Shown here: positions 8,517 through 16,113 of the stretch, one piece after another | Layout of the letters: each line of letters begins with the position of its first letter | Position numbering within the stretch: position 1 is the stretch's first letter | Assembly: GCF_000745425.1 (NCBI RefSeq) | Contig: NZ_JQJH01000015.1 | Location: 1 to 64,000 of the forward strand | Source: Beijerinckia mobilis | GTDB taxonomy: Bacteria; Pseudomonadota; Alphaproteobacteria; Rhizobiales; Beijerinckiaceae | Length of the DNA stretch: 64,000 nt | Direction: 5' to 3' | Notes under the pieces: generated by a model | Seen by the model: the letters and a program-made list of their open reading frames with translations, nothing else | Told to the model about the DNA's origin: nothing | The model's database searches: none | Position numbers and translations under genes: made by a program

Positions 8517-8756
8517 ATGGAACAGTATAAAAAGTTACGCAAACCATCTAAGAAAAAAATAGAATGGTTGGATGAAGAAATTAGAATCTGTCAGGCATGT
8601 TTGGACATGATGCGGAATTGGCCGAGTCTTTACAAAGAGCCGGTGGATTTTTTTACTAAGGAAGATATATGCGCAGACTTGGCAAATTATATTGTCGAGC
8701 GACAAGGCAAGGATAATACTTTCGATTTCCGGACCATGCTTCGCGAAGCAGCTTGA
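8517..8756 (+). CDS. Small hypothetical protein
   Basis: A 79-residue open frame from ATG 8517 (alternatives at 8502 or farther upstream). Sequence is charged and helical: a basic N-terminus (KKLRKPSKKK), WLDEEIRICQACLDMM, and an acidic/helical end. I know no family for it. The amino-acid mix looks protein-like, but there is no clear Shine-Dalgarno, so it may not be translated. It is followed by the terminator at 8795-8818, converging on the HicBA pair. Confidence 0.4.
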   Translation: MEQYKKLRKPSKKKIEWLDEEIRICQACLDMMRNWPSLYKEPVDFFTKEDICADLANYIVERQGKDNTFDFRTMLREAA

Positions 8757-8794
8757 AACCAATACAACTTAAAGCTGCAATTATTGAAAGAATT

Positions 8795-8818
8795 AACCCC
8801 GCACTAGGCGGGGGTTTT
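8795..8818. terminator. Terminator between the 8517 ORF and hicA
   Basis: CCCCGC (8797-8802) pairs with GCGGGG (8808-8813) and is flanked by AA on the left and TTTT on the right. It lies directly beyond the hicA stop codon and can serve both convergent transcripts. Confidence 0.75.
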
Positions 8819-8820
8819 GC

Positions 8821-9051
8821 TTATTTCCGAAATATCTTTTTTGGTAAACCGGACTGCCTGATCATTGATCGAAGCGTATCTGGTTTAATTTCCTCGCCAG
8901 AGGAATGCATAGCGACTGTCACAAACGAAACACCCTTTTCATCTTCTTTACGATAGATTGCGTGGCTTGTTCCGTTGTGTCTATGCAAAATAAATCCATG
9001 AGCTTTTAGTATTTCTAAAAACTCTCCAAAGGTACATTTTAGGCGTGGCAC
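8821..9051 (-). CDS. hicA: HicA-family toxin (mRNA interferase)
   Basis: A 76-residue protein with the full HicA pattern: EFLEILKAHGFILHRHNGTSHAIYR, where His30 in the G-T-S-H motif is the expected catalytic residue, then a beta strand (FVTVAMHSSGEEI) and the final DTLRSMIRQSGLPKKIF. HicA folds as a double-stranded RNA-binding domain and cleaves mRNA when not bound by HicB. Length is typical. Its start overlaps the end of the gene upstream (hicB) by 13 bases, so the antitoxin is made first. It ends at a strong terminator. Confidence 0.85.
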   Translation of the reverse strand: MPRLKCTFGEFLEILKAHGFILHRHNGTSHAIYRKEDEKGVSFVTVAMHSSGEEIKPDTLRSMIRQSGLPKKIFRK

Positions 9052-9350
9052 GGAATGGTAAATCCATGCTCGGTCTCATTGTCCTTTCGATCCACGTGAA
9101 GGGCGTGCCAAAAGAAACCAAAAAGATAACGAACGCGGACAAAAAATGGTGCTTTACGATTAAGCAATTTTTCCCGTGCCGGACTTGGTTCGTCGTTAGC
9201 AGCTTTGAGATAATCGGAAATCGAGTCTTTTAGAAGATTGAAAACCTCATCTGCACTGTGACCTTGCACGGCGATATCAAGATCAAGACAAATCGCTTCC
9301 CAAGCGGTGCCATGCCCATGGGCAAAACATAGTAGGTTTCGTTTTATCAT
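9039..9350 (-). CDS. hicB: HicB-family antitoxin
   Basis: A 103-residue protein if started at ATG 9350 (MIKRNLLCFAHGHG); the frame is open to 9413. The region WEAICLDLDIAVQGHSADEVFNLLKDSISDYL is a HicB-type partial RNase H fold ('LDLDIAVQG' and the regular EA/NL helix). The C-terminal third is hydrophobic and aromatic (FFVRVRYLFGFFWHALH), unlike the ribbon-helix-helix or HTH end of many HicB proteins, so how it binds DNA is unclear. It precedes and overlaps hicA, the reversed order found in some HicBA systems. Confidence 0.75.
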   Translation of the reverse strand: MIKRNLLCFAHGHGTAWEAICLDLDIAVQGHSADEVFNLLKDSISDYLKAANDEPSPAREKLLNRKAPFFVRVRYLFGFFWHALHVDRKDNETEHGFTIPCHA

Positions 9351-9598
9351 CGCTTTTGCCTTGCGGGAGCAAATTCTCTCCATTCGTGTCCTAACAAACG
9401 GAGCTTTCGTCAAGCCTTACTAACGAAAGTAAGCTAAATATGGTTTCTTCATCGCACCGAGCAAAGACCGCGCCGTGACGAGCGAACTTCTATTTACATA
9501 AATAAAAATATTTCGCGATCATCCAATTTCGAAATCTCCCCGGCTCGCTCGCTATAGGGCAATTGTCCCCCAGACGGGACAGAGCCACAGGAGAAGAT

Positions 9599-9811
9599 AT
9601 GGCCCGCTTACTACCACCCTTGTCGGCCCTTAAAGCCATGCCAATCGCTGATGCGACGGAATTGCTTCATATCCGCGCGGCATTCGCACGCGAGGTTGAA
9701 CTAAAGGCTTCTCTCAAAAACGGCAGGCGCAACCTTTGCCGCGTTTATCAATTCGCGGATGAGCTTGGCATTCCTCTATGTGAAGTCGAAGACGAGTATT
9801 TTTCCGCATAA
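9599..9811 (+). CDS. Small hypothetical protein
   Basis: A 70-residue protein from ATG 9599, chosen because AGGAG at 9589-9593 lies at proper distance. The sequence has MPIADATELLHIRAAFAREVELKASL, a basic middle and an acidic end (CEVEDEYFSA). It may form a small helical bundle. No family recognised. It lies upstream of two other small genes of the same direction in the prophage-side accessory region. Confidence 0.5.
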   Translation: MARLLPPLSALKAMPIADATELLHIRAAFAREVELKASLKNGRRNLCRVYQFADELGIPLCEVEDEYFSA

Positions 9812-9929
9812 ATAAGTAACTGCTTACTATAGAATGTGATAATATAAGTAAATTCTCACTTATTTGACAGATAATAAACAAATAACTAGATTTTATTTGT
9901 TGATTAATCTGACTGGAAGAGTGAAATTC

Positions 9930-10190
9930 ATGCAGGAAATTAAAAAACTATCCCCGGCTCAAATCGAAGTGACCATCAAGGGGATTGAAGTGGCGTTTAA
10001 AAACCTTGACTCATTCGATGACGAAACGGGTTCTGGCGTCTATCTGCCTGATGAAGTCTATGAACGCCTTGTCGGCGCGCTGATCAATCCAGACCCATGC
10101 GCTGTAACCGGCGAAGTTACAGCGGATCAAATCAAAATCATTCTCGGCACTGTCGGGAATATCTGGCCGGAAGGCTTGCTTCGGGACTAA
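9930..10190 (+). CDS. Small hypothetical protein
   Basis: An 86-residue acidic protein from ATG 9930, preceded by GGAAGAG at 9915-9921; an upstream in-frame start at 9864 lacks a good site. Contains KLSPAQIEVTIKGIEVAFKNL and GEVTADQIKIILGTVGNIWP. No family recognised. It is followed 30 bases later by another small gene, so the two may share a transcript. Confidence 0.5.
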   Translation: MQEIKKLSPAQIEVTIKGIEVAFKNLDSFDDETGSGVYLPDEVYERLVGALINPDPCAVTGEVTADQIKIILGTVGNIWPEGLLRD

Positions 10191-10220
10191 ATCACTCACT
10201 TAATTTAACAGGAGAAAACT

Positions 10221-10493
10221 GTGAATACTTTTCCAGATAACAATATGGTCGAAGCGATTTTGAAGTCGCGCTTTCTTAAAGGCGAAATCGACGGGGAATC
10301 TTGGCACTCCGTCGCTGGCAATGAACTTGACCTATCCGTTCCTGATGGGGCGGCACTTCATGCCTTCAATAATGCTTCGGAGGTGATCCAGCTTAAACAG
10401 GACTATTACGAAATCCACTATGCCAGTGGCGTTGGATTCGTATTGGTCCGGGAAGCCGATGGAACTTGGCGGCTGAATTATCCACAGGATTGA
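10221..10493 (+). CDS. Small hypothetical protein, GTG start
   Basis: A 90-residue protein read from GTG 10221 with AGGAG a few bases upstream (in AACAGGAGAAAACT). Contains DGESWHSVAGNELDLSVPDG and DYYEIHYASGVGFVLVREADGTW, suggesting a small beta-rich fold. No family recognised. It is the last gene of the accessory region before tRNA-Leu. Confidence 0.55.
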   Translation: MNTFPDNNMVEAILKSRFLKGEIDGESWHSVAGNELDLSVPDGAALHAFNNASEVIQLKQDYYEIHYASGVGFVLVREADGTWRLNYPQD

Positions 10494-10578
10494 TTCCCGT
10501 TCCAAAGCTCCACAAAGATGCTACAAAACCTTCGACTGTTTCGCCAGCAAGTTATTGAAAACACTCAATAAATCAATG

Positions 10579-10665
10579 TGGTGCGGGCGGTCGGAATCGA
10601 ACCGACACTCTGTCACCAGAACCGGATTTTGAGTCCGGCGCGTCTACCAGTTCCGCCACGCCCGC
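10579..10665 (-). tRNA. tRNA-Leu (anticodon CAA)
   Basis: On the minus strand a 7-bp acceptor stem (GCGGGCG with CGCCCGC), an anticodon loop CTCAAAA giving CAA, a long variable arm as expected for tRNA-Leu, a T-arm GGTTCGATTCC and an encoded CCA at 10581-10579. The 3' end faces left, towards the prophage region, the usual orientation when an element is integrated into a tRNA 3' end. Confidence 0.95.
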
Positions 10666-10781
10666 GCGGATCGCAGCGTTTTGCATGAGTGCGTGGCGGA
10701 AGTCCAGTCTTCGAAGCATGGCTATTGTAAAAAATCGCAAGGCCATGCGCCTTTCCCCTTCAAGTGGTTGCTTAAGACCTC

Positions 10782-11684
10782 ATGCACTCGACCCTCCAGC
10801 CGCGCCGCCACGCCCTTTTCATTCTCAACCGGAACGCCAGGCGCGCCGCGCAAATGGCGGAGACCGTCGAAGATCATTTGCGCCAGAGCGGATTCGACCT
10901 GATCATCCCCCAGATCAACGGGAGCCGGGACGTTTCCTCGGCGATCGTCGAATTTGCCCAGGATGTCGATTGCGTCATCGTCGCCGGCGGAGACGGAACA
11001 TTGAACGCCAGCGCCGAAGGTCTTTGCAAGACGCGCCTGCCGCTGGGAATCGTGCCGCTCGGCACGGCCAATGATCTCGCCCGCACCCTGGGCATACCGG
11101 GGGAGATCGAAGCTGCCGTGAACATCATCTCCGCCTCGCAATGCCGCACAATCGACCTCGGCATCGTCAATGATCAGCCATTCTTCAACGTGGCGAGCAT
11201 CGGCTTCAGCGCCATGCTGGCCGCCCATCTCACCAAGCGCGCGAAAAGCCGCTTCGGCGTGCTCGGCTACGCCATCGGCGCCTTACAGATCGCCTCGCAA
11301 AGCCGTCCGTTCACAGTGTGCCTGGAGCATGACGGTATCACCGAGACATTCAAGAGCATCCAGGTTTCGGTCGGCAATGGCCGCTATTACGGCGGCGGCA
11401 TGCAGATTCACGAAGCGGCGGAACCTGACGATAAAAGGCTCTATGTCTATAGCCTCAATGTCCGCAACTGGCTCCACGCGCTGTTTCTCCTGCCTTCGCT
11501 CCGCAGGGGCATGCAGCGTCGCCATGCGGGGGTAAGGGCCTTCGAGACACATGCACTGGTTCTACGAAGCCATCGCCCGCATGACATCAATACCGACGGA
11601 GAAGTCAAGACGAGCACACCGGGCCACTTCTCGCTCCGCACCAACGCCGTCACGGTCTTCGTGCCGGGCAATGAACCCGGCTAG
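10782..11684 (+). CDS. Diacylglycerol/lipid kinase family protein (YegS/DgkB-like)
   Basis: A 300-residue protein with the catalytic-domain signature of the DAGK_cat family: N-terminal LFILNRNARR, VIVAGGDGTLNASAEGL (the GGDGT nucleotide-binding loop at about residues 68-72), then PLGIVPLGTANDLARTLGIP. The C-terminal beta-sandwich shows IDLGIVNDQPFFNVASIGFSA and DGEVKTSTPGHFS. These enzymes phosphorylate diacylglycerol or related lipids at the inner membrane face. Full length for the family. It stands alone just beyond tRNA-Leu; substrate cannot be told from sequence. Confidence 0.85.
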   Translation: MHSTLQPRRHALFILNRNARRAAQMAETVEDHLRQSGFDLIIPQINGSRDVSSAIVEFAQDVDCVIVAGGDGTLNASAEGLCKTRLPLGIVPLGTANDLARTLGIPGEIEAAVNIISASQCRTIDLGIVNDQPFFNVASIGFSAMLAAHLTKRAKSRFGVLGYAIGALQIASQSRPFTVCLEHDGITETFKSIQVSVGNGRYYGGGMQIHEAAEPDDKRLYVYSLNVRNWLHALFLLPSLRRGMQRRHAGVRAFETHALVLRSHRPHDINTDGEVKTSTPGHFSLRTNAVTVFVPGNEPG

Positions 11685-11692
11685 AAATGGCA

Positions 11693-12121
11693 TCAGCCGG
11701 CGTCAGGACGCAAGCCGACGGATTCGATCCCGGCGATGGCACAAATCTCATCATTATCGGAGGTGTCGCCACTGATGCCGACCGCGCCGAGCAGATTTCC
11801 ATCCGCATCCCGAATGAGCACGCCGCCCGGAACCGGAACAATCGCACCTTGCGCAAGCGTGTTGACGGCCCCAATGAAAAACGCCTGTTCCTGCGCCCGC
11901 TTGAAGATCGCCCGCGATCCCATGCCGAGCGCCAGGGCGCCATAGGCTTTGCCTTGCGCCACCTCGCCCCGCAGCAGGCTGATTCCATCCTGACCGAAGA
12001 AAGCCCGAAGGCAGCCGCGCTCATCAAGCACCGAAACAGCCAGAGGCTTCAGCTTAAGTTCGACACCCTTGGCAAGAGCGGCCTCCGCCACCCGGCGGGC
12101 GATATCCAGGGATAAAGTCAT
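11693..12121 (-). CDS. GlcG/HbpS-family heme-binding-like protein (DUF336)
   Basis: A 142-residue protein from ATG 12121, preceded by GGAG. It has the DUF336 layout: an N-terminal helix (IARRVAEAALAKGVEL), VSVLDERGCLRAFFGQDG, GKAYGALALGMGSRAIF, and VPVPGGVLIRDADGNLLGAVGISGDTSDNDE near the C-terminus. Members include HbpS, GlcG and PduO C-terminal domains, which bind heme or cobalamin or are of unknown role. Although GlcG is often in glc operons, this gene is 40 kb from the glc genes here. Converges with the lipid kinase, eight bases apart. Confidence 0.8.
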   Translation of the reverse strand: MTLSLDIARRVAEAALAKGVELKLKPLAVSVLDERGCLRAFFGQDGISLLRGEVAQGKAYGALALGMGSRAIFKRAQEQAFFIGAVNTLAQGAIVPVPGGVLIRDADGNLLGAVGISGDTSDNDEICAIAGIESVGLRPDAG

Positions 12122-12543
12122 AACAATCTCCATTTGGCGTGAGGTCCGGCCCAACCGATGCGCTTCGCGGGAATCAGACAGGGCCTAATTCAAATCCTGA
12201 TTTATTTGGAAAATATTTCCATTTCTATGAAAATTCGCTGGTGAAAAGGAAAGGGGATATCGAATCCTCTCCTCCCTGACTCTCCCTCTTCTTCCCGAAA
12301 CCAGACAGCCGATTCCGATTTTCGGAAATATGCTGCATTTACAAAAAGATGGAGCAATGTAGATGCGCCTGGTCCATTGCATTATGCTCCGAAAGCGCGT
12401 CTCATTGATCACGAGCTGTTGTAATCAACGCGGCGCGGCTCGAGACTCTTCCCACGCAGAATCATCGCACGGCCGCCGTGAGAAACGGCAACGGCCGGCT
12501 TGAGAGACTGCGGGAACAGACCAATCTTCAGGACGGGAAACGA
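12122..12543. other. Intergenic region, no gene seen
   Basis: Divergent promoter space between the DUF336 gene and the carbonic-anhydrase-like gene. Contains a pyrimidine-rich tract around 12265-12300. No RNA gene or clear repeat noticed. Confidence 0.5.
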
Positions 12544-13071
12544 ATGCCGATGCTCTATCAACTGGAAGATCATCAGCCACAGATCGATGCCGATTGTTTC
12601 ATCGCACCGACGGCCACATTGATCGGCCGCGTCCGCGTGGAAGCCGAGGCCAGCATCTGGTTCGGAACCGTCCTGCGCGGCGATACGGAGACCCTGCATA
12701 TTGGCAAGGGTGTCAATGTGCAGGACAATTCCGTTCTGCACGCCGATCCGGGCTTCCCGCTGGTTCTGGAAGACGATGTCAGCATCGGCCATCTTGCTAT
12801 TGTGCACGGATGTTTCATCGGGACCGGATCGCTGATCGGCATGGGCGCGACGATCATGAACGGCGCGCGAATCGGCGCGCATTGCCTGATCGGCGCCGGC
12901 AGCCTCATTACCGAGGGCAAGGAAATCCCACCGGGCTCCATTGTACGTGGCGCACCGGGCAAGGTCGTCGGTGAGATCACCGACAAACATCGCCTCATGC
13001 TCGGGCGCACGGCGGAAACCTATCGTGAACGCGGGCGCCGCTATCGGGTCCATTTACGGCCCCTGCCCTGA
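12544..13071 (+). CDS. Gamma-carbonic anhydrase family protein
   Basis: A 175-residue left-handed beta-helix protein from ATG 12544 (a GTG 22 codons upstream gives a non-homologous extension). Hexapeptide repeats run through most of it (IAPTATLIGRVRVEAEASIWFGTVLRGD, IGTGSLIGMGATIMNGARIG, IGAGSLITEGKEIPPGS). The three zinc-ligand histidines are visible in SVLHAD, SIGHLAIVHGC. It may hydrate CO2 or be an acetyl/CoA-related relative such as YrdA/PaaY; the fold is sure, activity is not. Its end overlaps the 3' end of dinB by 18 bases, tail to tail. Confidence 0.88.
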   Translation: MPMLYQLEDHQPQIDADCFIAPTATLIGRVRVEAEASIWFGTVLRGDTETLHIGKGVNVQDNSVLHADPGFPLVLEDDVSIGHLAIVHGCFIGTGSLIGMGATIMNGARIGAHCLIGAGSLITEGKEIPPGSIVRGAPGKVVGEITDKHRLMLGRTAETYRERGRRYRVHLRPLP

Positions 13072-14169
13072 CAAACCCTCAAATGGGAGTCGGAGCTGTG
13101 TATCCTGGGGCTTGGGCTGTGCAAAATTAGACAGCGTGAGGCCGAGCAGCCGGATTCCCTTCGGCGGCGGAAACAGAGAGGCGATCAGAGCCATTGCCTT
13201 TTCGTCGAATTGACGCCGCGTCGCAATGCCTTCCGTCACCGTATGGCTCCGTGTTATCTGTTGAAAATCCGCATATTTCACTTTCAAGGTGAGTGTGCGG
13301 CCGGTGAGCCGCATCAATTCGCAGCTACGCCAGACTTTGTCGGCGATCGGCGCCAGAGCCGCCAGCCCCTGTCCCAGAGTGAAGAGATCATTGGCGAATG
13401 TATTTTCAGCGCCGAGCGATTTGCGCTCCCGATCAGGCCGCACCGGCCGATCGTCGATGCCGCGCGCGATCCCGTAATAATAGGTGCTGGCCCTGCCGAA
13501 ATGATGCTGCAGAAAGGCCAGCGATTGCCGTTTCAGGTCAAGGCCGGTTTCAATGCCGAGCCCGTTCATGCGGGCAGCTGTGGCAGGGCCGATGCCATGG
13601 AACCGGCCAACCGGCAGGGTTTCGACGAGCACGGGGCCCATTTTCGGTGTAATGATGAACAGGCCATCCGGCTTGTTGGTATCGGAGGCGAGCTTGGCCA
13701 GGAACTTATTGTAAGAAACGCCCGCAGAAGCCGTCAGCTCGGTCTCACTCCTGATACGCTTGCGTATGGTTTCAGCGATCTCCGTGGCGGAGCCGATATT
13801 CGTCAGATTGCTGGTGACATCAAGATAGGCTTCATCGAGCGATAGCGGTTCGATCAATGGTGTGTAATCGGCGAAGATCGCCCGGATCTGCCGCGACACC
13901 GCCTTGTAGACATCAAAGCGCGGCGGCGCGAAAATGAGCTCCGGACATTTTCGCAGGGCAGTGACGGACGGCATTGCCGAACGGACACCAAATTTCCGCG
14001 CCTCGTAGCTCGCCGCCGCGACGACCCCACGCGCCCGTGCGCTTCCAACCGCGACTGGACGGCCACGCAAGGCAGGATCATCCCGCTGCTCGACGGACGC
14101 ATAAAACGCGTCCATGTCTATATGGATGATCTTACGCGGCAGTACCTGAGCCGCATCCCCGCCCGTCAC
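13054..14169 (-). CDS. dinB: DNA polymerase IV
   Basis: A 371-residue Y-family translesion polymerase. Seen: RKIIHIDMDAFYASVEQRDDP with the first catalytic acids, the YEARKFGVRSAMP steric-gate region, PLSLDEAYLDVT with the second acidic pair, ASAGVSYNKFLAKLASD, GIGPATAARMNGLGI (helix-hairpin-helix) and a little-finger domain. The C-terminus has QLRLPFE, a beta-clamp-binding motif. It copies past damaged bases and is error-prone. All catalytic residues present. No LexA box was identified upstream by eye. Confidence 0.93.
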   Translation of the reverse strand: MTGGDAAQVLPRKIIHIDMDAFYASVEQRDDPALRGRPVAVGSARARGVVAAASYEARKFGVRSAMPSVTALRKCPELIFAPPRFDVYKAVSRQIRAIFADYTPLIEPLSLDEAYLDVTSNLTNIGSATEIAETIRKRIRSETELTASAGVSYNKFLAKLASDTNKPDGLFIITPKMGPVLVETLPVGRFHGIGPATAARMNGLGIETGLDLKRQSLAFLQHHFGRASTYYYGIARGIDDRPVRPDRERKSLGAENTFANDLFTLGQGLAALAPIADKVWRSCELMRLTGRTLTLKVKYADFQQITRSHTVTEGIATRRQFDEKAMALIASLFPPPKGIRLLGLTLSNFAQPKPQDTQLRLPFEGLSGQGP

Positions 14170-14340
14170 CAGAATTTCCGCCCTGCCGTGGTACAGTCAG
14201 CACCGATCATATCAAAGAGCGATAAGCGTGACTTCTCTTTGTTTGGTCCCGAGGTTTAAGCCAAAGCGGAGCGGGAACGGTTCAGCCGATCGTCATGGAT
14301 CACGACAGCTCGTGATCCATGAATTTCAGAACAAGATAGA
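14170..14340. other. Short intergenic stretch between dinB and phaC
   Basis: Contains an imperfect inverted repeat around 14293-14320 (GATCACGACAGCTCGTGATC), which could end phaC transcription. No T-run is evident. Confidence 0.4.
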
Positions 14341-16113
14341 TCAGGCTTCCAGAACATAAATGCCGGGCGCATTGCCCAGCGTATTGCCGCCAGGCAAAGT
14401 ATCGGTCCGCAAGGGGGGGCTTTCTCCGCTCGAATGTTCATCGAGCCAATGGACCCATTCCGGCCACCATGATCCCTGCTGTTTTTTCGTAGTCGCCAAC
14501 CACCGTTCGCTATTGATGAAGAGATCCCTCAATGCCTTGGTGCGAACGCGATAATGCCGGCCGGGATGACCGATCTCTGAGACAATGCCCGCATTGTGGC
14601 CGCTCGATGTCAAAAGGAAAGTGACATCTGTTCTCGCAAGCAGGTGTATTTTAAACACCGATTTCCAGGGTGCGATATGATCTCGCTCCGTGCCGATCGC
14701 GAAGATCGGCACATGAATGTCATTCAGCGCGATCGGCTGCCCGTCAGTTTCGAAACGTCCTTCGGCAAGATCATTGTCGAGAAAAAGCTTGCGTAAATAT
14801 TCCGAATGCATCTTGTAGGGCATACGCGTCGTGTCGCTGTTCCAGGCGATCAGATCCGTCATCCTGTGGCGTTTACCCATGAGATAATCATGGACCATAC
14901 GCGACCACACAAGGTCGTTCGAGCGCAGGAGCTGGAAGGCGCCGGCCATCTGCCGCCCATCGAGGAAGCCCTGCTCGCGCATCAAATCCTCGAGAAACTT
15001 CAGCTGGCTTTCATCGATGAACAGGGTCAGTTCCCCGCCTTCGCGGAAATCCACCTGGGCAGCGATCATTGTCATCGATTTAAGGATTTCCTGACCGGCG
15101 CGGGCCATGGTCGCCGCCGCGATTGCGAGCAATGTCCCGCCGAGGCAATATCCCGCCGCATGGATTTTGCGTCCGGGCAGCATGGATGAAATCGTATCGA
15201 TCGCAGCCATGACACCGAGCCGGCGATAATCCTCAAGCCCCAACCCCGCATCGGCCTTGGTAGGATTGTGCCAGGAGATCATGAAGACGGAAAATCCCTG
15301 TTCGACGAGATAGCGGACGAGCGAATTCGACGCCGACAGATCGAGAATGTAATATTTCATGATCCAGGCGGGAACGAACAGGATCGGCTCGTCCTTCACC
15401 TGCTCCGTCGTCGGAGAATAAAGAATCAGCTCCATGAGCCGGTTACGGAACACGACCTTGCCCGGCGTCACGCCGACATCACGACCGACCTGAAACTCCT
15501 CCGCTCCATCCGGACGTTCGCGCATCTGCCAGCGATAGAGATCATCAAGAAGATGACTATATCCCTTTAACAGGTTGATGCCATGACATTCTCGCGTCCG
15601 TCGCCCGACCGCGGGATTGGTGGTGATGAAATTGGACGGCGCCCAGACATCAAGCATCTGCCGCGTGCCAAAGGCGACGACATTCTCATGCTTTTGCGTC
15701 ACGCCTTCGACATCGGTCGTGGCTTTCAGCCACCATTCCTGCTGCAGGAGAAACGCCTGCCAGAAAAGATAAAACGGCCATTGCCGCCATTCCGGCTCCG
15801 AGAACCGGTTGTCGCCGGACAAAGGCTTGATCGCCTGTCCCGAAGACTCGCCGGTGAAGGCCTCCGCCATGATCGCCATTAGACGCGTCGCCTGCGTCAT
15901 CTGATCCATGGCGAGCTGCATCTGCTTTCCCGGCGACAGCGCGAGATGCATGCCCCAATCCATGAAAGCCGCACCAAACACCATAGGTGACAGGACATTG
16001 CTGAAACGCGCGACCAGCCCGTGAAAAGCCTGATCGATTGCCCTGGTTGTCTGTTCAAATGGCTCTATCTCTTTGGCCTGCGCCAGACGCGTGAGCTCAA
16101 GTTCGTGCTTCAT
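14341..16113 (-). CDS. phaC: Class I poly(3-hydroxyalkanoate) synthase
   Basis: A 590-residue protein from ATG 16113. The PhaC N-terminal domain (WPFYLFWQAFLLQQEWW) leads into an alpha/beta hydrolase core. The lipase-like box GYCLGG holds the nucleophilic Cys at about 323, and the expected partners are Asp in WNSDTTRMP and His in SSGHNAG. PhaC polymerises 3-hydroxyacyl-CoA on granule surfaces. The length suits a single-subunit class I enzyme. Its start overlaps the end of the depolymerase gene by 17 bases, so translation is probably coupled. A longer start at 16284 is open but lies wholly inside phaZ and looks unlikely. Confidence 0.93.
   Translation of the reverse strand: MKHELELTRLAQAKEIEPFEQTTRAIDQAFHGLVARFSNVLSPMVFGAAFMDWGMHLALSPGKQMQLAMDQMTQATRLMAIMAEAFTGESSGQAIKPLSGDNRFSEPEWRQWPFYLFWQAFLLQQEWWLKATTDVEGVTQKHENVVAFGTRQMLDVWAPSNFITTNPAVGRRTRECHGINLLKGYSHLLDDLYRWQMRERPDGAEEFQVGRDVGVTPGKVVFRNRLMELILYSPTTEQVKDEPILFVPAWIMKYYILDLSASNSLVRYLVEQGFSVFMISWHNPTKADAGLGLEDYRRLGVMAAIDTISSMLPGRKIHAAGYCLGGTLLAIAAATMARAGQEILKSMTMIAAQVDFREGGELTLFIDESQLKFLEDLMREQGFLDGRQMAGAFQLLRSNDLVWSRMVHDYLMGKRHRMTDLIAWNSDTTRMPYKMHSEYLRKLFLDNDLAEGRFETDGQPIALNDIHVPIFAIGTERDHIAPWKSVFKIHLLARTDVTFLLTSSGHNAGIVSEIGHPGRHYRVRTKALRDLFINSERWLATTKKQQGSWWPEWVHWLDEHSSGESPPLRTDTLPGGNTLGNAPGIYVLEA

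Noticed and set aside
11687-12115. 142-codon plus-strand frame opposite the DUF336 gene
   Set aside because: Shadow frame; the minus-strand protein has clear family motifs.
12409-13053. 214-codon minus-strand frame opposite the carbonic-anhydrase gene
   Set aside because: Antisense shadow; the plus-strand beta-helix protein is certain.
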